In this document: one piece after another, positions 30,905 to 43,100 of the stretch
How the letters are laid out: the number at the start of each line of letters is the position of its first letter
Position numbering within the stretch: the stretch's first letter is position 1
Assembly (NCBI RefSeq): GCF_000003815.2
Contig: NC_049994.1
Span: 17,170,739 to 17,234,738 of the forward strand
Source of the DNA: Branchiostoma floridae
Lineage: Eukaryota > Chordata > Leptocardii > Amphioxiformes > Branchiostomatidae
DNA length: 64,000 bases
Reading direction: 5' to 3'
Made by a program: the position numbers and the translations under genes
The notes under the pieces: generated by a model
Database searches by the model: none
The model's input: only the letters and a program-made list of their open reading frames with translations
Told to the model about the DNA's origin: nothing

Positions 30905-31146
30905 TTACGGCTGTATTTCCTTTGTTTTGTCACATTCGTCTTGTGGTTCCTCCACATCTTGCTCCTTTGGGGCTTGGGCCACTTGTCGACTTTGGCGTGT
31001 GCATCTGTGACCGCAGCAGCACAGCAACGCCGTAGCGAGGATACCCACAGCACAGCCTAGGCACGCCACGGCAAGGTTGTCAATCAGTACAGTTGGGTTG
31101 AGTAGGTCCTTATACCAAGTACCAATGGATGTAGTAGTCTCCCTTT
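30905..31146 (-). CDS. Gene C terminal exon: stalk, transmembrane helix, tail
   Basis: Reads [18 protein letters not shown], helix [20 protein letters not shown], basic [10 protein letters not shown], acidic [20 protein letters not shown] and stop. This is the intact tail against which the altered tails of genes A and B are judged. Six cysteines lie in or near the helix. Confidence 0.85.
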
Positions 31147-34100
31147 CTGTAAGAGAAAATGTTTTGGTGATTTCTTTTCTATTTTGCATATATTATTATT
31201 ATACAATAAAAAGAACTTAGATAAATCAAAGGCTTCAATTATCAAAACAATGCAGAATTAAGAAATGAAATAAGTTTAAACATATGCCATGAAAACCATC
31301 TTGCTTCACATGAGGTATTTTTATAGATGTAATATGGTCATTTTTTAAGGAAAGTTAAAACCACATTTACAAGTATATGAACAAAGACATTCAAGTACAG
31401 TATTGTATGGCTGCTTCGGAGACACGAGAAATGATGTAGGCCTACCTGCCAGCCATGTCGTCTGGTGGGAAGTAGTTCCAGGATGAGTTGGCCGTTGTGT
31501 CGGCTGGGCAGAAGATGGACTCTGCATGGATGTAGTCTGTAAACGTCCTTCCGTGTTAGTTCGATGTGTTACATGTCTCAGTGTCGTTGGTACCTCAGTA
31601 ATTGGACCTGGCAAATGAAAATAAAAGAGAACAAATGTATTAGGCAGTCATCAACATGCAACATCAACATACTAGTATTCTAACAATGTGTGCGTTTGAC
31701 ATATAATGCTACTCTCCAAGCAGAGGTTGGTGGGGAAATCGTGACCTTTTCCTCATATGCCGTATTTTTCAAGCAGCCTCCCAACCAACGTGTTGCTTTC
31801 CAATAGATATTAATTTTAGGAACTAAAAATGTACACTACATCACAATATACGATAAAGTAGTCCCACGTACATAAAAAAGCATTCGGTATTCTACTAAAC
31901 TCTTCCAGTACTCTTTAATCAAATTGAGTAATGTCAGCTTTTGGCTGAATACAATGTGTCTGACAAGGCCTGACAAAAGTTAGCTTACGAAAACAATTTG
32001 AGGGGCGATGTTAAAAACTCGTATTCTTATGCGTTCCGAAATATTTTGTTCCTACTGGTTGTGAACATTGGCCCTCCAAAACTCGGTTCAATAGTATCAC
32101 TTCTACATGCATAATCGTTGGTTATAAAACAACATATTTGCTCATTGTGGTGTGACTTTCTCGTCATGCTGACCATCTCCGAAGGACAGAAAAATAATTT
32201 TCTTTTTGTTTTAAATCGGTCGGAAATTAATGTCGTCCCCAAAATTTATTCATTTTGGCCTTATATATATGGTTGTGTATGTAAATGTGACAAAGGCATA
32301 CCTGTCGAAAAGACTTGGACCTCGCACAATGACATCACTCGGGGAAATCCGATCAGGCGAACGCCAACGTACCGTCCCGTCATGCCCTGACAGGAAACGG
32401 AAATGGACGGCTGGCTGAGGTCGATCCGATGGTCACCTCCACACTTGGGGTTGGAGGTAACCGTGCTGGAACCTCCGATGTGGATGTTGAAGGGATTGAG
32501 TCGATCCGAACAACAGTCCAGGCGGTTGAATATGACCACACTGTAGATGGTGATGATAGAAAGAAGTCAATGTTCCGACGTGCAGAAAAAAAAAACAGCC
32601 CGTAAAGTACCCGAAAGGACCGATTTTCTAAATGGGACCGTATCATAAATGGTAATGTTTGACAAAACACACGTACCTGTTAATCACATACGATTGTCCA
32701 AGGTCCACCCACCACGCAGGGTTGTCCTCGTCTTCCGTGCGCGTACATGTACAGGAATTTCCCCACCAGTCGCCATTGGTGTTCCCGTCTACAGCAAGAC
32801 GGGCTTCCCTTTCCCAGAAACGAAAGTACCCCTTGGTGCTTGTTTGGTAGGCCGTCTTTCCTTGAGCGACATTCACAGCTTCCTCGGAAGGGCTTCCATA
32901 GATGGCAGCTGGTGAATACGGAGGGATTTTAGCTTTGTATAGAGATCCTAGAAGTGTCATAACTTTTGCTATCTTTAGTTCTGTTCTGTTGGCACTTAAC
33001 CACTCTTTGAATCGATAATGGCGAAAGATGAATTTCTTCGATAGATAGAGCGAGCTTTTTAGACTTCTAAGACGGGACAGAAGATAAGTTTACATCTATT
33101 TCTTTTGCCAGAGAGACCATTGTGATACATAGATACAAATAACAAATCAGCAGAATCGACAGGAAGGAGCCAAGAAGGTGACAAAGCAAGCAAGTTCCCT
33201 GTAATCAAACATCTAATTACCTGTCGCTGTGTAGGAGAACTGGAACCCTTGGAACGTGTAACTATGGTCAGATGTAAACCTCACGAACATCTGGTTAGAT
33301 GTACTGGTGATGGGGTCTGGTGTCAAGTGACCTATTAACCTGGAAGTCAAAATGTTTAACCTTTGATTTGTTTATGTTATCCAGAAAATATTGAAGTACT
33401 AGTGATGGGGGTGACTGACCTGGGACCTGTTAACCTGGAAAGCAAAATAAATCGTCCTTGCCTTTGATTTGTTTATGATTCCCAGAAGCTTAGAATTCTG
33501 AAGCTTGCTATTCACACCAGACATCACTATTTTCATAATCCAAACTTCTCTACTGTATATGTAAGAAAACTGTCTGGCTATTCAGGTCTTTCTTTTGACT
33601 TTACCTCTGCAGTCGTGGAGCACTGTCACTTCCTCCATCGTATATCGTCAAATAGTCATAACCGTAGTCAAGTTGGAAGCTGTCGAACGTGAGAAGAACC
33701 ACGCTTCCTTCTGGCACGGTGATCTTCCACTCACAAGTCGCAGAGTTGGGGTAGTAATTGGGGTAGTTCGGTGACGTCACAGTGCCTCCAGGGGGAGCCG
33801 TCAGGATACCTCCACATCCAGGAGCGCTGGTCGTTGTTGTTGGGCCTGAGGAGGGATAAGTGTACCCATACATGGTTCATATTTGTCACGTATAAAACAA
33901 GCAACCGGAACCCAAAATGGAGCAGTGCCAATACTCGTTTTACCCATATAATTGAGTCAGTGATAGATGCTGAGACCCAAGCGAAAGAAAAACCCTTCTC
34001 GTCTGTCTCAGTTTCTCAACAGGTCCGTTTTTGTGTGTCGACAAGACAGGAGGTGTTAAGGTTAACAATGATTTGAATTTCAAGTGAGACATTACATATA

Positions 34101-37100
34101 CCATGTTCGAATGGGGCAAAGGGTTACGGAATCATAATGATGCTTTGCTTGCACTCGTGCTGGATGGGACAGACAGAGCGATGGACGCTACTTTAAATGG
34201 ACCTAAATACGTCTACGATGTGGGGAGTACATGTACAAACTCCAACACACGCTGAACTAAAAATAACAAATCAGCAGAATCGGAAGGAATGAACCAAAAA
34301 CAGAGCAGGTGACAAAGCAGACACGTAATCAAACATCTAAGTACCTGTCGCTGTGTAGGAGAACTGGAACCCCTGGGCCGTGCTACTATAGTCAGATGTA
34401 AACTTCACGAACATCTGATTAGATGTACTGGTGATGGGGTCTGGTATCGCGTAACCTGTTAACCTGGAAATAAAGATAAATCGTCCTTGCCTTCAATTTG
34501 TTTATGATACCCAGAAGCTTTGAATTCCGAAGCTTGCAATTCACACCAGAAATCACTTTTTGCACCATCTAAACTTCTCTACTGTAAGAGAACTGTTTGG
34601 CTGTTCGGGTCTTTACCTCCGCAGTGGTGGAGCACCATCACTGCCTCCATCGTATATCATCAAATAGTCATAACCGGTCTCAAGGCTGAAGCTGTCAAAC
34701 GTGAGACGAACCACGCTTCCTTCTGGCACGGTGATCGTCCACTCACAAGTCTCATCGTTGCCGTAGTTACCGGGGTAGTTTGGTGACGTCACAGTACCTC
34801 CAGGGGGAGCCGCCAGGATGCCTCCACATCCAGGAGCGCTGGTCGCAGGAGCGATGGTCGTTTCTGTTGTGTCTGAGGATGGAAAAATGACATCGACCGT
34901 CTTTAATGTAACTCATCGTCAATAAAGTCAAAGTCAAAGAAGACCGGATTGATCAAACTTCGAATTCGTCTTTCGTATCTTTTAACATCATTACAGTGAC
35001 TGACACAGGGTGTTTGATTGTTATGAGGTGTGATTAACCTTTTCTTTACATTGTATGGCTTATTCTCAATATCCTTTACAGTTTCTTTTTGAGTGTATGT
35101 GCATGCTACAAAACACGCTAACTATTGGCAGAGGCAACAAAGCAAGCAGGTTCCCTGTTATCAAACATCTTACCTGTGGCTGTGTAGGAGAAATGGAACC
35201 CCTGAGCCACGACACTCTCGTCAGATGAAAACCTCAGGAACAACTGGTTAGATGTACCGGTGATGGGGGTGACTGACATGCGACCTGTTAACCTGGAAAT
35301 CAAAATAAATCGTTCTTGCCTTTCATTTGTTTATGCTATCCATGAAATATTGTAAAGCTTTTAATTCTGAAGCTAGCAATTTACACCAGATTTCACTCTT
35401 TGCATCATCTAAGAATCATCTAAATTAAACTTCTCTACTGCAAGAGAAATGTTTGGCTGTTCAGGTCTTTACCTCCGCAGTCGTGGAGCAGTATCACTGC
35501 CTCCATCGTATATCGTCAAATAGTCATAACCTTCCTCAAGGCTGAAGCTGTCAAACGTAAGAAGAACCACGCTGCCTTCTGCCACGGTGATCGTCCACTC
35601 ACAAGTCGCACGGTCGCCGTAGTTACTGGGGTAGTTCGGTGACGTCACAGTACCTCCAGGGGGAGCCGCCAGGATGCCTCCACATCCAGGGGCACTGGTC
35701 GTAGGAGCGCTGGTCGCATGAGCGCTGGTCGCAGGAGCGATGGTCGTTGCTGCTGTGTCTGAGGAGGGGATAAGTTAATCTCCAAGCACATCCTACGGTA
35801 GCCTGAGATAGTATCAAAAGTTGCCAGAGAAGTGAAGCCGTCCCAGGAGTGCGTCCAGTAGCCAAACACACTCCTAGGCCGGCTTCGCTACCCTGGCGGC
35901 TACCGTAGAATCTGCGCATGCGTGGATTAGAGATAAATGACATCATGAATGGGTGCTAACTGATCTCCAGAGCATTTTACAGCGATGGAAACAGTACTGC
36001 GAGCAACTGTACCAAGACAATACACTGCACTCTGTTACTGATGACGAACAGGACACACACAGTGAGGGGACAGTAGTTGATCACTTCCCAGAAATTCTAG
36101 ACTTGGAAGTAGGGTATGCCACCAAGCGTCTACCAAAGAACAAAGCAGCTGTCGTAGAGCACCAGGTGAACTTCTGAAAACTGACAACCCAACTGTGACA
36201 ACACAACCCTGATCAGGGTGGGACTAGGTGATGTGACGTGATCATCAACCGTCGTCAATATTGCCTGAAGACCTGACACATTTTATCAAGTATAGACACG
36301 TTTTATATGGCTTGTTAGTTAATTCTTTATTAATACAGTTTTTTTATAGATAAGTTTTCAATGAAGAACATACTGAGCTTAGATTTCTTTTCCGTAAGCC
36401 ACAATTCCAATGGATGGTATACATGGTATATACAGGTAAGAACTGTTTTGCACGGTTAGCAGTGGAAGAAAGAAGAATCAAGCACGAAAAATCGGCTGAA
36501 GAAACGATCCAAATGTGTTTTCGAAGTCAGTTCAGACTGCAAAAATATTGATGAGAGGGCAAAAAAACAAGATTGCTATTTTTGATAGACATCCATAAAC
36601 GTTGTGGCAAGAATTGCAGCGACAAAACATGGTATCACAGGCAACAAGTCATTCGTTCCTGTATTCAAGAAATGCACTAGTGTAGTAAAAGTCACACTAG
36701 TGTAGTAGACAGGTGTCACTTACCAAGTTGACAACTACATTCAAGGCTTCCACACCAGTAACAGGTTAAAGAATCACTTATTGTTAAACGAATGGGACAG
36801 CGGGGATGTTTTTTTTTACCAGTAAGAGGTTCAAGAATAAACTACTGGTGAAAAAAATGGGATAGCGGGGTGGTGTCCCTTTATTTTACCAGTAAGAGGT
36901 TCAAGAAAAAAAATGGGATATCGGGGTGTTGTCCTTTTTTTCCTCAGAATGAGATTCAATGAACATTTGGAAACAAAACCCTATGTTAGCACATCTCTTT
37001 GTAGTTAGCAGAATATTTTTCCAGGGCTAAAAAAAAATGGGATGAATAACCAATCCTGTGTCACAATTCAAGCGAACACCGGCCGAAATTTAGATCGGCT

Positions 37101-40100
37101 GGAGCTTGATCGCCGAATTTCAAAATCACCCGAGCGTCGACGGATTTTTCGCTGAAAATTTGCCCCATCACAAATTGGACTGGGAAAGGTGTGTCATTCC
37201 GAAAAATTTAATTTATTGCTCTTTCCACCTTTCTGGTGCACAGTGGTGGTTTAAATCGCAACGGACGAGCTGCTAATGATCGCCCGAAGCCTTAGTGATC
37301 GTAAGAACGTCGGCCGTCTTGGTCGAAAATGCCCATTTGGAGCTCGCCAACAAATCGACCGAGCTCGGCTCTTGATCTGGACTTCAAAGAGACGTCAAAA
37401 CCAACATTGGACACCGTCCTTACAAACTCATGTCAGTATTAAACCATAATCATTAAGTTGGTAGACGTTAAGGTAATAATAACTCATACCTAATTGACAG
37501 ATGAACCCCAACGGCTGGTAGCACCCAACGTCATTCCATTCGTAGCTGAGCTCTAACATCTCGGCGCAGTCTTCTGTGCCGAATCTATGATTGTTGGGTT
37601 CACCGTAGTCCCAGTTGGAAAAGCCTGTTGACGCCAAACTTGTGCCGTCCTCAAAAACCCATCGCCCTTCTCTGTCGGCGTCAGTTAAGCCAAGCCAGAT
37701 GCCCCCGTAGGTACGATAGAAAGCGGAGATAAAATCGTTGATCCGTCTGTCTTTCGGCATGGCTAGCAACGCCCCGTCCTCGGCACATCTCCGTCTGGCC
37801 GCGGCGTAACTCACCTTCACATCAGAGAAGTCCTTGTAGCAGACTCCGTTGAAGTTTATGTATCCCGATATTTCGCACCCTGTGAGGAAAATAGGAATAT
37901 CTGAGTCACTATAAGATCTGTGTCAAATGTTAGGTACTTACACGTACAAGCCATTCATGAACTAATTCGTGTCCGACTAGATGGAAAAATGTGCCGTGAC
38001 ATTTGACAGCGCGCTCTTTCAAAATGGTAGAACAAGTTCTGTTGTTGTTCGTCCCACAGATGATGATTTTCTTGTCTACTCGCGCGTACATACAGCGCAT
38101 GGCACAGAAGACGGCTTGTACGTTGTAGGGACCGGTACCACGACATTCAACGGGCAGCCTTCGTTGCTGCCATTGCTATCATTTAAGCTCAAGGCCAAGT
38201 CAACGGAACAGTTTGTGTGCGAAAGCATACCAGGAGCGCACACAGCATACAGTGCCGCAAAAATGGGGTGCCTGTGACACGGATCCGTTTCCACGAGGTT
38301 GGACCACGCCGCAGACTCCCCGCGGCAGGTCGTGCGTTACCTCTGGAAGTGCCACACTGCGGCGGTGCCACACTAAGGCGCGCCATTTACAAGTATATGA
38401 TATGAAAAACATTCAAGTATGTTATGGCTGCTTCCAAGACACCAATCGGAAAGCATAACGATGTAGCCCTACCTGCTAGCCATGTCGTCTGGTGAGCCGT
38501 GCTCTGAGAAACAGTGGTTCCAGGATACGTTGGATGTTGTGTTGGCTGGGGAACGGTGGTCTGTGTACGCTTCACATGCTGAGAAACGGCGGTCCAAGGA
38601 AGAGTTTTCCGTTGCGTTGGCTGGGGAGCTGTGGTCTGTGTACGCTTCACATGCTGAGAAACGGCGGTCCAAGGATGAGTTGGCCGTTGCGTTGACTGGG
38701 GAACTGTAGTCTGTGTATGTTTAGTGTGCTTAGAAAAGATGGTTCGTGGATGTGTTGACCGTTGTGTCTGCTGTGGAACTGTGGTCTGTGTACGCTTCAC
38801 ATGCTGGGAAACGGCGGTCCAAGGATGAGTTGGCCGTTGCGTTGACTGGGGAACTGTAGTCTGTGTATGTTTAGTGTGCTTAGAAAAGATGGTTCGTGGA
38901 TGTGTTGAGCGTTGAGTCTGCTGTGGAACGGTGGTCTGTGTACGCATCACATGCTGGGAAACGGCGGTCCAAGGATGAGTTGGTCGTTGTGTCGGCTGGG
39001 GAGCTGAAGGCATCTGTGTAGCTGTGGTCTGTGTACGTTTAGCGTGCTGATAAGTTGGTCGCTGTGTCTGCTGTTTAACTGTGGTTTGTGTACGCATGAC
39101 GAGCTGAGAAACGGTGGTTTGTGGACGAGTTGGCCGTTGTGTCGGCTGGGCAGAAGAAGGAATGTGCATGGATGTAGTCTGCGATCGTATAGCGTGCTTA
39201 GAAACAGTGGTCCCAGGATAAGTTGGCCGTGTTGTTGCTTGGGGATCTGCGCTCTGTGTATGTATGTCGTGCTGAGAAACAGTGGTTTCAGGGTAAGCTG
39301 GCCGTTGTGTTGGCTGGGCAGAAGAATGAATGTGCATGGATGTAGTCTCTGAACGTATAGCGTCCTGAGAAACAGTGGTCCCAGAATAAGTTGGCCGTTG
39401 TGTTGGCTGTTTAACTGTGGTCTGTGTAGGCATGACGTGCTGAGAAACAGTGGTTTCAGGATGAGTTGGCCGTGTTGTCGGCTGTGGAACTTTGGTCTGT
39501 GCACGCATGATGTGCTGAGAAACAGTGGTTTCAGGGTAAGTTGGCCGTTGTGTCGGCTGGGCAGAAGAAGGAATGTGCATGGATGTAGTCTGTGAAAGTA
39601 CTTCCGTGCTAGTTAGAAATGTTGTATGTCTCGGCGTCGTCGGTACCTCAGTAGTTGGACCTGGCAAATGAAAACAAGATAGTATTAGGCACGCAGCTTA
39701 GAACGATTCGACATCAATATATTATCCCAATCGCCATTGGTGTTCCCGTCTACAGCAAGACGGACTATAATGGTACAGCTGGCCTGTAGCAGGTGTCCAG
39801 AACCCCTGGGTGCTTGTTTGGTAGGGGCTACCATCTATGCAAAAGATCAGGGAGATGAATGTTGGGCGATGGTTGGCGAAAGAGTAGGGTTTTGTATAGT
39901 GATACTAGAAGTGTATTAACTTTTGCTTTATTTAGTTTTGGTATGTGGGCGCTATACCCCTCTTTAGAGACGTCTTAACACGGGTGTTTTAAAACACGCA
40001 GGCGATGTGAGGATTAGTTGGAAAGAAATGATGAACTTAAGGACCTTGGCTTTGAAATAGTTGGCGAGAACTGCGATTGCGGGTACAAAAGCACCCACAC

Positions 40101-43100
40101 ACCGGCAGTTATGAGCCTGTGTCCTTGATATTGGCGGCAACTATCCACAAGATCGGAACGTGTAATTTGACGTTATGAAGGTATTCATCGTTCTTTATAA
40201 GTGTCGCAACAAAAACGATGGCCAAGCAACCCTGGGGCAAGCATGCACAAATATGAAAGATATAACTGTGGAACCAAGACAAATTTAAAAGGGACTGTCA
40301 CAAGCACAAAAATATGTTTCGTAAACCAGCCAACCCGACCACCGTTACTGCAGTATTATTTGAATATGCTGACTCGCCGATACAGTAGTATAATGTGATG
40401 TAATGTCACATATAAAAAAACAAACTCTTGACTCACCCAAGCAGACCACACCAACATCCTCAGTGTGCCCACAGTCATGTTTGCCCCCTCCGTTGTGGTC
40501 ACAGTGTTCGATGCTCGTCTCGGAACCCTCACAGGCCACGTCGTCCAGCCAGATCGGGCCTGACCCCGCCCCGAAGGCAGCTGCCCTTCGGACCTCGGCT
40601 GCTCTTCCGTACCCCAGCTGACGGCAGACCACGTGGGCGTCGTTTATGCCAAACCCGTCGTCACAGACGGTCCCCCACTGCCCGTCATGGTACACTTCAA
40701 CCCTGCCCTCCATGGATGAACTTCCTCCTACGAGTCGGATATCTGGAAAAAAACCGACATTGAACCACCTTCAATTACATGGAAAAAAAGTTTAGGTTTG
40801 CTGGAACAAACTGGAAGTATGTTCAAGAGTACTACAGCTACTTGCATCTATAAAGACTTGAATCGGGTGAGAACTAAAAGTTTGCTAATAGAAGAGACTA
40901 CTTGTAGGGGGTTATTCTAATACTTTAGAGTTACCTGGACAGGATACCATCGTGTCGCACTCTTGTGTCTCCTGAACCAGTCCGTCACACTCCGCCCCGC
41001 CGTGCTCTGGTGCCGGATTGGTGCAGCTTCGGTCCCGAGTCTGCTCACCAACTCCACACGTCACGCTGCAGGCGGACCATGGGCTCCAGTCAGACCAGCC
41101 GCCATCAACTACGTAGAAATAGAGAAAAGTCTGGAACAGGCTGATAATAAAGGAAAAGTTCTGATTTTTCTTATCAAGGGCTTTTATCGATGGTTGGCTA
41201 TAATGACACATGAATACTATTTTTAGTATGTCTAAGATCTCACTGTGTTAAGATGACACCTTAGGAATAAAAGAATAAAACTTGAGACTTACCTGGACAG
41301 GAAACTCCCGACTCGCACTCTTGTATCTCCTGAGTCAGTCCATCACAGTCCGCCCCGCCGTGAGCTGGTGCAGGATTGGTGCAGCTTCGGTCCCGAGTCT
41401 GCCTACCGACTCCACACGTCACGCTGCAGGCGGACCGTGGGTTCCAGTCAGTCCAACCGCCATCAACTACATGGAAAGCAACTTTCAGGTTTGCTGGAAC
41501 AAACTGGAAGTATTTTTAGGAGTGCTACAGCTACTCATCGACTAAGGCAACTTCGATAGTAATACATGTGCATAACATCAAAACTAACATCTACGCGGTT
41601 GTTTACATATAACAATGATAAAGGGTTCTATGTAACAAATGACTAATCGCTATGCTACTTTAGCTGAGTGGTTCAATTCATGGGAAACATTATTATATAG
41701 TGGTACGCGATACAGAGTTAACATCAATTGTTTGTGTTAATACGATTCCTTTTTAGAAAAGCAGTAGAGATGTATTGGCCTGTGTACAAGGAAATTGCAT
41801 CAGGACATGACATGAGTAAATTGAAAGTTTCTGAGCTTGTCTTAGGTAAGGTTATGTTTCCAGCCCTTGTGATAACGTCCATAAGCTTCTGACTTTCCTC
41901 GATATATGTGGGAGGGACATGATAATAGATAGTGCAGTTCGTCTTCAACACTATGTTTGCACGTAGGACATCGTCTCTGAGTGGCTACTATATTATTATA
42001 TTACCCCTTGTCTATCTCCAAACAATGTGCACTGATTCGCAATTTGCTTAATTCTATGTTAGCAACAAATGATTTATTTTGAATTGATGAAAGGTTCTTT
42101 TCAAAAGTAAAGTTGGTTTTGAATTTAGCATAGGTTTGTAGCTTGCCATAACCTCTTATCTCTTGTCTCCCGCAAGAAACAAATCTGTCTTTCAGACGTT
42201 GAACCGGGGACAAACTTATTTTGCTAATATAGGAGACTTGTAGGAGGTTAGTATAATGTTGATACATTACAGTTACCTGGACAGGAAACCATCGTGTCGC
42301 ATGCTTGTGTCTCCTGAGTCAGTCCATCACAGTCCGCCCCACCGTGAGCTGGTGCAGGATTGGTGCAGCTTCTGTCCCGAGTCTGCTCACCAACTCCACA
42401 CGTCACGCTGCAGGCGGACCATGGGCTCCAGGCAGACCAGCCGCCATCAACTACGTAGAAATAGAGAAAAGTAATGCAAACACGTCACGCTACAGGCGGA
42501 CCATGGGCTCCAGTCAGACCAGCCGCCATCAACTACGTAGAAATAGAGAAAAGTCTGGAACAGGCTGATGATAAAGGAAAAGTTCTGAATTTTCTTATCA
42601 AGGGCTTAAAGATGGTTGGCTATAATGGCACATGAATACTATTTTTAGTATGTCTAAGATCTCACTGTGTTAAGATGACACCTTAGGAATAAAAGAATAA
42701 AACTTAGAGTTACCTGGACAGGAAACTCCGGAGTCGCATGCTTGTGTCTCCTCAGCATCTCCATCACAGTCCGCCCCGCCGTGAGCTGGTGCAGGATTGG
42801 TGCAGCTTCGGTCCCGAGTCTGCGTACCGACTCCACACGTCACACTGCAGGCGGACCATGCGCTCCAGTCAGACCAGCCACCATCAACTACATGGAAAAC
42901 ACATTTTAGATTTGCTGGAACAAGCTGGAAGTATGTTCAGGAGTGCTACAGCTACTTGCATCTATAAAGACTTGAACCGGTGAAAAGCTCATTTGTAGGA
43001 GACTACTTGTAGCAGGTTAGTATAATATTTAGACTTTAAAGTTACCTGGACAGGAAACTCCGGAGTCGCACTCTTGTGTCTCCTCATCATCTCCATCACA

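Noticed and set aside
38947-39504. 185-codon frame in the mucin exon
   Set aside because: It is an out-of-frame reading of the same repeats; the 396-codon frame fits both splice sites and the shorter paralogue at 31446.
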